DNA of 64,000 nt, taken from Phanerodontia chrysosporium (Eukaryota; Basidiomycota; Agaricomycetes; Polyporales; Phanerochaetaceae). Below the pieces are notes generated by a model, which did no database searches, was not told the origin of the DNA, and saw only the letters and a list, made by a program, of their open reading frames with translations. Positions 28,459 to 37,658 of this stretch are shown here, in pieces (the stretch's first letter is position 1; each line of letters begins with the position of its first letter). The position numbers and the translations under genes are program-made. Location of the stretch: contig MJGA01000022.1 in the NCBI GenBank assembly GCA_001910725.1, positions 452,026 through 516,025 of the forward strand. Reading direction: 5' to 3'.

Positions 28459-29548
28459 TTACTTGGGAACTCTAGCCTTCACCCAATCCACGACCTCCGT
28501 TGCCCACTCCTCACCTTGGCCGGTACCCAGCGCGACGTGCGGGCTGATATGGTTGTGACCTTTCATGACCTTCGTGTCCACGGGCTTGCCCAATCTTTCA
28601 CTGAGGAGCTTGACAAAGTCCGCAGATGACTCGCTGATGGCGGGGATTTCGTACTCGCTCACGTACAAGACTGGCTCTGGGAAGCTCTGTATCGCGTCTG
28701 CTGATGCGTTCTTCAACAGCGAGAGTGGCTGGTTCTGGAGGACGTCCTTGTCTGCTCCATAGTAAGCCGAGATGGTCGGGGGTGGAATGGCAACGTTCTT
28801 CGTTTGGAAGTGGTATGCTCCGCCCTTCAGTACGACGCCGCGCACCCGTAGCTTCAGCTCGGCAGGGAACAAGTTCGGCAGCAGAAGCGCGCTTGCGACA
28901 ATGGATGCGCCAGCGGAATGCCCCATGATGAACAGCTGGTCGACGTCAGCTTGGACTGATGAGTCGGCATTGACTTCATCAGCATGTCCAGCTATCCACG
29001 CTACGGCGTCCCTAACATCGACTGCAGGGTCCGGAAACTTCATGTCTGGGAGAATGCGATAGTCGGGAATGACGGTGACGACTCTACGGTAGACTATCAG
29101 CGTGGGATCAATGGTGATAGCTTGGTTCACTAACCCCCGCTTGGCGAAGAACGCACCAACATTTGTGTAGACCAGGTCGCGCGGTGGGGGCATTTGCCTT
29201 GCTCCGGAAGCATATCCTCCGCCGTAGACGAAGACCAGCACGGGAGCCCGGCCGGAGGGAGTTGCGGCGGGATAATACACATCAAGCTGTACGGTGCTCC
29301 AGCATGAGGGCCGCCGATATTCAGAAGGTAGTAAGGCAGCGCACCTGATGACGATCAGTCGTGCCGTACTTGAACGTCCTACGCTTCGTCCCTTCGATAT
29401 CTGCTCTCTTTGTCTCGAGGATAGGATACAACGTCTTGTACGCTGGTGCACATCAGCGATTCGGGGCCTAATGAGCAAAACGCGGAGACGTACTGATATC
29501 AATCTGCGTGGGGATGGGCTCGTCCTTGTACTGCGGGAAGACCTCCAT
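28459..29548 (-). CDS. Alpha/beta hydrolase (carboxylesterase / kynurenine-formamidase-like)
   Basis: Four exons (29494-29548, 29345-29442, 29135-29286, 28459-29083) give 309 residues. An oxyanion-hole segment (VLVFVYGGGYASGARQ) follows the strand LDVYYPAA. The nucleophile elbow is GHSAGAS, and the likely catalytic His is in KGHNHISPH near the C-terminus, with an acid in the preceding strand region (SEYEIPAI). The order and the EVFPQYKDEPIPTQIDITY opening resemble fungal carboxylesterases of the kynurenine-formamidase-like group, but the substrate cannot be told from sequence. No signal peptide is seen. The stop overlaps a GTAAGT that could act as a donor for a short extra exon; I kept the simple end VKARVPK. 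Confidence 0.82.
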
Positions 29549-30482
29549 ATTGAAGAGGCCGATGGTTTGTCAACAATGCGAAGTGCTCCTTATATATGGC
29601 CCAGGCGACCGTGTAAACAAGCACATGTGTGGGATACATCGTGCCGCATCAGATGCAAGCCAAGGCGAGGGTCACGTATAGCGGTCTCGCAATCCCGAGG
29701 CGGAACCGGCAACCTGCGGCACCGTGGCATGACCGCGTTGCCCTTGTGTACTGTGCTGAGCGAGTACGAGCGTCGCGCGCGAGTAGGAGTGCGGGTAGGG
29801 TGTCACGAGCCCGATGCCCAAGCTCCGTTGAAGAGCGAAGGTGTGTCGTGAGTCAGAAAGGGGCCCATACTGTTGCGGTATGACGCCGACGTTGTAAGAC
29901 TACGTGAGCAATACGCTTGGCCGGCGCCGCCAGTGATGTTCTGAAGCAGCCTCGGATTACATGAACAGGGTACCTGGAGCTGTAGCGTCGCGTCGTGACA
30001 ACTCATGTTGACCAGCTAGACAGTATTTGGAGGAGATGTCTGCGTAGGATGGCGCAGTCAATATTGTAGCCTGAAGGGGTGCAGACGAGAACACAACAGC
30101 TAAGGCCCGCGATGTAGTGGCTGGAGGAGAATAGAGCTCGAGGAAAAGGGAGAGACTGGTGAGAAGACCCTGCAGCAATTAATTTGGGCGCCTCCCGCTC
30201 TTGAGCTGGTAAGAACGTTGTTGCTCTTGACCGCCGCCACGCTTGGACACAAACATCGTCAGGCCACGCTGGCATAGACTATAATGATGAATTGTGCAGA
30301 TGAACATTCATCGTGCTGATTCTTCCGAGTTAGCGGCGTAGGTGCGTGCATAGGAAGACTGGAGCCAACTTCTCGAGACTCGTGACTATCGTTCAGAATC
30401 CTCGCGGGCCGCTGCACTCGTCGGGCCACAGCTATAAGTGACGAGATTCCCTAGCCAGCTAGGATGCGCGATACTGCTGACC
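29549..30482. other. Divergent intergenic region
   Basis: 934 bp between the starts of the hydrolase (-) and the BNR-repeat gene (+). It contains both promoters by position. No gene and no clear TATA box were seen. Confidence 0.5.
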
Positions 30483-32391
30483 ATGACGAAGCTCTGGCTA
30501 GCTCTAGGTTGTCTGTTCTGCCCGGGAGCAGTCACAGCCTTCCGTTTTCTGAGCTCGACAGTACTCGGCCAGGATCCGCAGACGGTAAATAGGCTGAACG
30601 GCGAATCTTTCCAACAAGATCCACTTGTAACATTGAAAGGTAAGTGTTGTTCTTCTGATCCCTAGTATTTGCTACTCAGTGCACTCCAGGTTATCAGTAT
30701 GCCGTCTTTTGGACAGCAGATCCTGCGAACGAGTCTGTCCGGCATGCGTCAGTCTCTCGACGCAATATCCAGGCTCCTACAGACTGGGAGACATTTACTC
30801 TGCCAGACTATGATCAGACAGACGATGATGGCCACGACGTGTCAGTGCATCCAAGGAAATCCGCATGTCAATTATTCAATAACTTTTCGTAGTATTTCTC
30901 TAGGTATATCCGAAGGAGATGGGACTCTACACATAGGGTTTGATCAGCACGACAACGATCTTCGGTACCGAGTCTCGAAGGCCGGTGTCGCAACAAACCC
31001 ATCTACCACCAAGTGGACTCCAGAGATCTTCGGCCCTATTCTTGTCAGTTCATGCAATTACTCCATGTATGACGATTGAACACTCGCAAATAGGACTACC
31101 TTCCCGGTCTCGAAGCCCTAGACAAGTCGATTTATTTCATCAATATCACATACCCTCGATTCTTGAATATTCCCAGCTCCGTGCGCTCCTCTGGCTCGGA
31201 CTTGTTGCTGGAACTTCGCGTGGGACGCTCCGGCCTCGGTGACGATTGGCTGTACGCATATACACCGAGCAAGGGATGGATACAAATTGGCCGGTACCTA
31301 GAGGTCAGTGCGTTCCCGCCGCTATCGGGTCAGTACTTGAATAGATGACGCCAGGGTGTAAACAGTATGACTGCATTTCACTCTATCGACATACAATCTA
31401 ACAGAGTCCAGATAATGCGTATATCAATGGACTTGACTTTGACTCTAGGGGAGATCTCCATGCAACATGGTGCGCAAAGTACCGCGAACAATGGAGCTAT
31501 GCTGTCAGCTGACACAATTCAACTCTGCTTCCAGGACCTACCGCGACTACGTCAACGATACAGGACAAAATGTCGCTGTTGAAGCAGGCCCGAACGGCCC
31601 CGAAAACGTGCGTAACCTTAGGATGGCGAACGCTTGCTTACATTTTCTGCCGTCAGAATCACGACATGGATTATGCCTTCAGTCATGACCTCGGCGTGAC
31701 ATGGCTCAATAATTGGGAGCAAGTAATCGCGAACACTAGTGCTGAGGTGCCCATTTTGCCAATCTCCGCGGTATCACAGTCTTCAGCATCCCGAAATACG
31801 GGCACGTATTCATTAGATAGCACACCCAGTCGCGCGCTGCTAACTACTACATGTGCGTGGATACAGTGGAATTTTGAATCAGGAGGCGCAAACAGTAGAT
31901 CAAGAGGGTCGAGTCCACGTCCTCAACCGCGAGAACACGACAGGCTTCGAACAGTGGTACATAACTGCGTATCCTCATCTTCGTGGAATGCAGGCTCACT
32001 ATTTCCCATGAGGTACCACTACTGGCGCAGCACGACACATACCTGGACGCGCACGCCGCTGCCGCTGCCCTCCGCGCTGCCCAGCGCGAACAACATCACC
32101 GGCACGCCGACGGTCATCGGCAAGCGCGGCAAGCTCGTCGCGCCGCCGTCCGGGCCCGCCGCCGGCACGCTCTTCGCGATTCTGCCCTCGAACGCCCCGA
32201 ATGCGACCGCGCTGAGCATCCTCGCGAGCACCGCCACAGGCCACTTCCGCGACTGGCGCGTCGTTTGGGAGGCCCCAGCTGGCTGTGCCGCAGAGCCCCT
32301 GTTCGACCGCACGCGGCTCGCGCAGGACGGCGTCCTCAGCTTATTCTTGGTGAACGGCACGGAGGTACAGGTGACGGATTTTGCGTTCTGA
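30483..32391 (+). CDS. Secreted BNR-repeat-containing protein
   Basis: Ten exons (30483-30639, 30690-30840, 30893-31043, 31094-31303, 31355-31364, 31412-31469, 31535-31607, 31657-31805, 31867-31956, 32013-32391) give 475 residues. A signal peptide is evident (MTKLWLALGCLFCPGAVTA). Family blocks recovered by splicing are DGHDVISLGISEGDGTLHIG, LRYRVSKAG, GVNNNAYINGLDFDSRGDLH, TWTYRDYVNDTG, NHDMDYAFSHDLGVTW and GILNQEAQTVDQEGRVHVL. These match the bacterial/fungal BNR-repeat family of putative extracellular glycosidases or lyases; the exact substrate is unknown. Exon 5 is only 10 nt. Around 31769-31805 the splice-consistent frame gives VSQSSASRNTGT, while the next frame gives the better family match ITVFSIPKYG, so this exon contains a suspicious local frame problem. 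Confidence 0.82.
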
Positions 32392-32561
32392 CGGGCCTGC
32401 GGACGACGTCCAGTCGTGATGATATGCACTTCGACGAGAATCGAATTCTGCCAGAATAGCTAATACACGCTTTTACCAAGGCTACAAATAGATGAGAAGC
32501 TCCTTCGTTACATTCGGCCACCGTACTATCCTGTACCCATTGCTACCCATCTTTATCCACT

Positions 32562-33747
32562 CTACTCCTTCTTGACCCGCTGCAAAGCCAAGATGCGTTC
32601 CTCCCGAGCGAAGGCGGCCCACGAAATCGCAGCACCAGGGCCGCCGAGCACCGAAAGGACTGCAACTCTGGCAAGCCAGCCACCGAGACCCATGTCCTTC
32701 TTCCCCTGCCGCGCAGTCGCCACGTGGGACCAGCCGAAGAAAACGAGTGAGGCCACCGTCATGCACAACCAGTCGAACTGGAAGAGCTGGCGCGTGGCGC
32801 GACGGTAGTCGGCGACATCGCTCGCGGGTGGCGGCACCGGCAGATAGTGGTACAGCGTGTACGGGACGAACACCTTGAGCAGCGCGCCTGGGGATGCGTC
32901 CGTGACGAGCGTCGTGTAGAGGACATAAATGTGCGCGGCTGCACAGACGAGGCCGCAGAACAGGTACGCGCGTTTGACCCACTTGAGGGCTGCGCGTGTC
33001 TGCGCGTCCGAGACGGCGTCGGAGCCCGGCGGCGCGGAACGTTCCGTGTGCAGTAGGACGCGGAACACGTTGTACAGAATGGCCATCCACAGCGGAAAAG
33101 CTGCCATACCGCTGCAACGATCTGCTTTGTGTCGAGGGGAACGCTCTGCGGGGACAGGAACAACGCCACGGATGGAACGAAAAAGGCGAGTATTACGGCA
33201 GGGAGGAGGGCGCGAGCCTTGCCCTCGGCATCGCCTCTAGGTTGCTTGGGTACCGCGGAGGAAGTGAGAGCCGAGAGAGCGTAGTAGATGGGCAGCATTA
33301 TGCCACCGGTGTAGAGTTGCATGGCCAAGCCGAACAGGGTCGGGCTGGCTCAGAGCTGTCAGCTCTATCCATGGCGACAACATGGACGACTTACATGCGC
33401 GCGAACGGAGACCGCCTCTTCGTTGTCTCCCAGTACATGTGCACCATCAAGGGCGCAATTTGAGGCAGGAACCACAGCGAAAATCGATGGCTCGCGTCGT
33501 CGTGTCCATCCATGAGAAGCGTAAAGAACACGACGAGGCCGGTGAGTATGTCGTCAAGAACTTCTACTCCCGTATAGTACGTGCGTACGGGCTCGCCGTC
33601 TGGCATAAGCCCAGTCTTCTTCGCCATGGTCAGCATCGGAATCATTGCTGAAAGTGACGTCTCTGACTGGAACATCAGTCGGACGCCTGCATAGCTCGTC
33701 GCAGCGAGTAGCACAGTGGCCAGTCCTTTCCCCAGCCAGGTGCCCAT
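32562..33747 (-). pseudogene. Multi-pass membrane protein, tandem copy 1 (frameshifted)
   Basis: First of three tandem paralogues. Exon 1 is 33395-33747 and exon 2 is 32562-33344 (intron 33345-33394). The two exons total 1136 nt, one short of a whole number of codons. Around 33096-33102 the reading frame slips: the family expects VWQ-P-F/A-P-L-W, and the DNA gives VWQ in one frame and FPLWMAILYN in the next, consistent with loss of one C. Otherwise all segments are present: an N-terminal hydrophobic helix, VLDDILTGLVVFFTLLMDG, FSLWFLPQIAPLMVHMYWE, YTGGIMLPIYYALSALT and the ending GGPGAAISWAAFAREERI. About eight to nine hydrophobic segments are predicted by eye. I do not recognise a function. 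It may be a real pseudogene or a one-base assembly error. Confidence 0.75.
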
Positions 33748-34039
33748 CCTTGAGTGTGGTGTGTTGACGGTCTCTGAAAGAGTTAGGGTGCTGGGCGGAA
33801 GCAAGTGAGACTGGCCTACTCCAAACGCGAGGGCACTCGGGCGGTCGTTTCATTGGCCGGCGCCATCGGTCCGATCACGGGCAAGCACCGGCGTCCATAA
33901 GGGAAGGCGTGGCGGTTGAAACGTTGGAGACTCATGCCGAATACAATGTAAGCCGTAACGGTTGCCAACGGTAAGCTATGATAAGAACCGCGTATGCCAA
34001 CACTCCATCGTTCCATGGCCGAGGTATCCCCCAGTAAAT

Positions 34040-35216
34040 CTACTCTCTCTTTTCCTGCTGCAGAGCGAAGTAGCGCTCTTCCTGAAGGGCGGCAGCCCAT
34101 GCGAACGCAGCACCAGGGCTTCCCAGCACGGAAAGCACCCCCATTCTCCAAAGCCAACCACCCAGGCTTGTATCTTTCCCCTGTCTTGCAGTTGCTGCAT
34201 GACAGTACGCAAAGTAGACCAGAGCACCGAGGGTAATGAACAACCAGTCCAACTGGAAGAACTGGCGGATGGCGCGGCGGTAGTCAGCGACGTCGCTTGT
34301 TGGAGCCTCAAATGGCAGGTAGGGGTACCAGGTGTATGGGACCAAAAATTTTCGTAGAGCTCCTTGCGAAGGATCAAACATGGTAACGGAAAGGATTGTG
34401 ATGTGGGCAACTGCAGACATGATGCCACAGAGAATGTAGGTGCGCTTGACCCATGCAAGGCTCTTGAGATGCGCATCGAAGCTCGCTTGACAGACTCCTT
34501 CGCTCGGCTTGCGTGCAGAGGGAAAAACGACGCGAAGCACGTTGTAGACGATTGAAATCCAAAGCGGAGCCGGCTGCCATGCCGCTGCGATAATTTGTTT
34601 GATATCGAGCGGGACGTCTGTGGGCAGGAGGAATAACATCGCGGTGGGTAGGAAAAAACCAAGGGCGATTGCCGGAAGGAGTGCACGGGCCTTGGCTACA
34701 GTGTCTCCTCTGGAGAACTCGGGAACCGCGGATGACGTTAAGATGGATGCAATGAAGTACATGGGGAGGATCACTCCACCAGTCCAGCGTTGCATGAGCA
34801 TTCCGGGGAAGATGGTGGGACTGACATCAATACATGTCAGCACCTTGGTCTACCACCAAGAAAGACACTCACAATAGGACCAATCGTGATTTACTCCTTG
34901 TTGTCTCCCAGTACATGTGCACGAGCAACGGGGAGAGCTGGGGTAGGAACCATGACGAGAAGCGGTGGGTCGCTTCATCTTCTCCATCCACGAGCAGGGA
35001 GAAGAAGCCTACAATCCCGACAAGAATATCGTCGACTAACCCAACACCGGTGTAGTACCTGCGCACAGGCATGCCATGCGGAGTCAATCCCGTCGCCTTC
35101 ACCGGTGCCAGCAATGGCAACAGCTCTTCACGAGTAGCTTCGCAGTTGAACATCAACTGGACGCCCCCGAGGCAGATGGCTAGCAGCAGCCCAGTCGCCA
35201 AAGCCTTCTTAAACAT
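34040..35216 (-). CDS. Multi-pass membrane protein, tandem copy 2 (intact), function unknown
   Basis: Two exons (34873-35216, 34040-34820; intron 34821-34872) give 374 residues. It is the only intact member of the three-gene tandem cluster. Shared family features are YYTGVGLVDDILVGIVGFF, LLVDGEDEATHRFSSWFLPQ, LVHMYWETTR just before the single intron, RALLPAIALGFFLPTAMLFL, LDIKQIIAAAWQP, SDVADYRRAIRQFFQLDWLF and the ending GSPGAAFAWAAALQEERYFA. About nine hydrophobic segments suggest a polytopic membrane protein. I do not recognise a named domain. Similar fungal integral membrane proteins of unknown function exist, so no catalytic role is assigned. The start MFKKALATG is the first in-frame ATG; a longer frame upstream has no ATG. 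Confidence 0.8.
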
Positions 35217-35613
35217 ATGTCCAATGCCTTGATGTAGTGCGTGGTCGTTCGGGGTGCAAGACAAGAGGTGTGCATCGGTCGCGGACGCCTGTCAGACCAT
35301 ATAATATTCGCGCTCAAAACGGCTATCCACGGCCATCAGTCATCAGGGCACATCGCCACCCGTCCTTGGCGCGGCGAGTCGTAAGATAGCGCTGCCGAAG
35401 AAATGATATTGCGAACGAGAGCAGACGGTACGGCGTAGGCTGCAAAAGAACATCGTACGGCGTAGGCTGCGAAAGAGCGTCGGACGACCCATGCAACTCT
35501 GTTGGTGGGGCCATGCAATCACTGACGAGACACTGACTTCTCATCACCGATGGCCGTTGAACCACCTGCAAACTATACGCAAATGAGTTCTGAGACATAT
35601 GAAAAGGGAGTTA
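35217..35613. other. Intergenic region between membrane-protein copies 2 and 3
   Basis: 397 bp that hold the copy 2 promoter, the copy 3 3' UTR and a short direct repeat (35429-35470). No gene was seen. Confidence 0.5.
35429..35470. repeat. Short direct repeat, period 27
   Basis: TACGGCGTAGGCTGC occurs at 35429-35443 and again at 35456-35470. The sequence just after each copy is also similar (AAAAGAACATCG and GAAAGAGCGTCG). Confidence 0.85.
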
Positions 35614-36453
35614 TTATGAACGACGCACGGTCTCTTGCATGTTCTCAAGCACAGTCCTGATCCCCTCCTCCCTATTTACCGCAGCCCATGCAATCGCAGC
35701 TCCAGGCCCTCCTGCGATTGTCCAGGCAAGCATGCAGCGTGCCCATCCCCACATTGACGCGCGTGGTCCTCCGGCCGTAGTGCGAGAAAGCTGGGAGTGA
35801 ACATACCCGAAGAAGAAGTATGCTGCCACTGTTGTGGTGAGCCAGTCATTCTGGAAGAGGAGCCTGATTGAGAGACGGTATGAATGGAGAGAGTCAGGAG
35901 GTACACCGAGGGTTGTGTGGAGAGGGTATGGTATGAAGATCTGGTAAAAGGAGTAACGCGGGTCACTCGCAAAGAACGATGGGATGAGGATTGCCCAGTG
36001 TGCGACCAGCGAGACAAGCCCCGAAAGCATATAAGTGCACTTCAGGTGAGCGTGCACAGAAGATTGGCTGTCGTTCTCGAACTGTGAGGGAAGGGCATAG
36101 TTGCAGAGTGCGCAGTACGCTAGTGCAACGTAGATGGGGAAAGGTTGCCAAACGGCGGCGATGATTTGCTTGGTATCCAGCGAAATGCGATTACTGGCAG
36201 GAAAGAGGAAGAGGAACGCGGTCGGGAGGAGAAAGCCGAGGGCGATGGCGGGGAGGAGACCCCAAGCCCGACGAGAGTCCTTCGCCGAGGTCATCGGATT
36301 TATTGGCAGCCGATGGATGTGGGCGGCAAAGTAGAGAGGAAGTACTACGCCTGCAGTGATGAGCTGGGCGAGCATCCCGAAAAGCGTCGGCCTTGATAGG
36401 AGTATGTCAACAGTTTGCTGAGCAGCGATTGAACACGAGGCCCACCTCGATAC
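35614..36453 (-). pseudogene. Multi-pass membrane protein, tandem copy 3, 3' part (split by Copia insertion)
   Basis: The 3' half of the third paralogue: the last 8 nt of exon 1 (36446-36453), the intron 36392-36445 and exon 2 (35614-36391). Exon 2 encodes the same block order as copy 2: RPTLFGMLAQLITAGVVLPL, RAWGLLPAIALGFLLPTAFL, LDTKQIIAAVWQPFP, FQNDWLTTTVAAYFFFGYVH and the end IAGGPGAAIAWAAVNREEGI. The 5' part lies 6.2 kb away on the other side of the retrotransposon. Apart from the insertion the gene looks undamaged: counted without the element and one target-site copy, the exons total 388 codons including the stop. Confidence 0.88.
36449..36453. repeat. Target-site duplication GATAC, left copy
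   Basis: GATAC lies directly before the left LTR and is repeated directly after the right LTR (42616-42620). This is the expected 5-bp duplication of an LTR-retrotransposon insertion. Confidence 0.95.
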
Positions 36454-36743
36454 TGTCAGATCTTGGGCGTTTACCGTCCTGATATGGTAGGGCGCATCAG
36501 CGCCACCAAGCCCCAGCGTTCCGCATATGGACACCTCTCTCGTAGCACTGTAGTACATGCGTCAGCACCTCGAATATATGGTCATTATGCTCACTAATAT
36601 GCAGTAGAATTATTCATCATCTTGTAAAGTCGATGACTGTGTATTCTGGTCCAGTAAACCCGCTTACATACAGTAGTCCTAGACATGTATATATACCGGC
36701 TCTGTAGCACCAGAATAAATCAGTTCAGAGTACATTCTTCACA
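36454..36743 (+). repeat. Copia left LTR
   Basis: 290 bp, TGTCAG...TTCACA. A TATA box lies within GTATATATAC around 36687-36697 and probably drives transcription, with a start roughly 25-30 nt downstream. It matches the right LTR with no difference that I can find. Confidence 0.95.
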
Positions 36744-36755
36744 GGTTATGAGCCC
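36744..36755 (+). promoter_or_regulatory. Copia primer-binding site (initiator tRNA-Met anticodon region)
   Basis: GGTTATGAGCCC directly follows the LTR. Its complement, GGGCTCATAACC, matches the anticodon stem-loop of eukaryotic initiator tRNA-Met rather than a tRNA 3' end (there is no TGG start). Drosophila copia is primed by a 5' half of this tRNA, so half-tRNA priming is the natural reading. Confidence 0.8.
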
Positions 36756-37658
36756 CGCCCTCTAAGGGCACTCTACCTCACTCGACTCCAACTCCTTTCC
36801 ATCTGCACATCCAACCTCTAGCGTAATTTCTTGAGGTTATCCCCTGTATTAGTGTAGCTGCCCAACACAGCGATCAGCACTAACACACGTCGTTTACAGC
36901 AGCCCCGACATAGGGCAAACGCGTCAGACAGTCCCTCGTAAGGACAGGCGCGGTAGTACACGGGCACATCACTTTACGATCTGGTTCGACGCTGCACTTC
37001 AGTGGGCGCGTCGTAGGGGCCTACTCCCCTTGGTAGCAGAAGATAGTCGTCGAGCTCTTAAACTCGATCTAGACGTCCTACCAAACTTGCGCAATAGTGG
37101 TGTTTCTTGGCCCCCGTATCTCTAGCTGTAGATCGTAGCGTGTACCTAGTACAGGCTTGTCACATCCCACCCAACTCTATCCGCCTCTCGGCTATTTCGG
37201 CTAGCTGGGATCAGCGGCGCACTGAACAGTGTACACCCGTGCAGACTGGATCGAATCATCGCACCACACCTCTGGACTCCCACCGATCAGCTTGTAGGCG
37301 AATCACCTCGTGCTCGTACAGCGATCACACGCTATAGGAATTCTGCACCCGCACCTCCTTCATCCGTCCTCCAATTCCGAACTAAACCCCGAGTCGTTCC
37401 CGTCTATCCACTCTCGTCAAAACTTGACGATCACCCATACGTCTATTACTACGACCTATCCGAACTCAACGAATACGTCACCTTCGACCCGACATATTCG
37501 ATCGGTGATCACGAGAAACCGGGCAAATACGACTTCTTCGAGGACTTCTCCAAATCGTTCTATCTCCTCTTCGGTGCAGCAGATTCCTACGAGTACAACG
37601 AGCTCTACGTTTACCTTCGCCTCATCTACCATCACGAGCTTCCATATTTCTTCTAGTC
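36756..37658 (+). other. Copia 5' leader
   Basis: About 0.9 kb between the primer site and the Gag-Pol ATG. It is pyrimidine-rich near the end (many TCC/TCA runs) and has no convincing ORF. It may hold the packaging signal and possibly a translation-control element. Confidence 0.6.
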
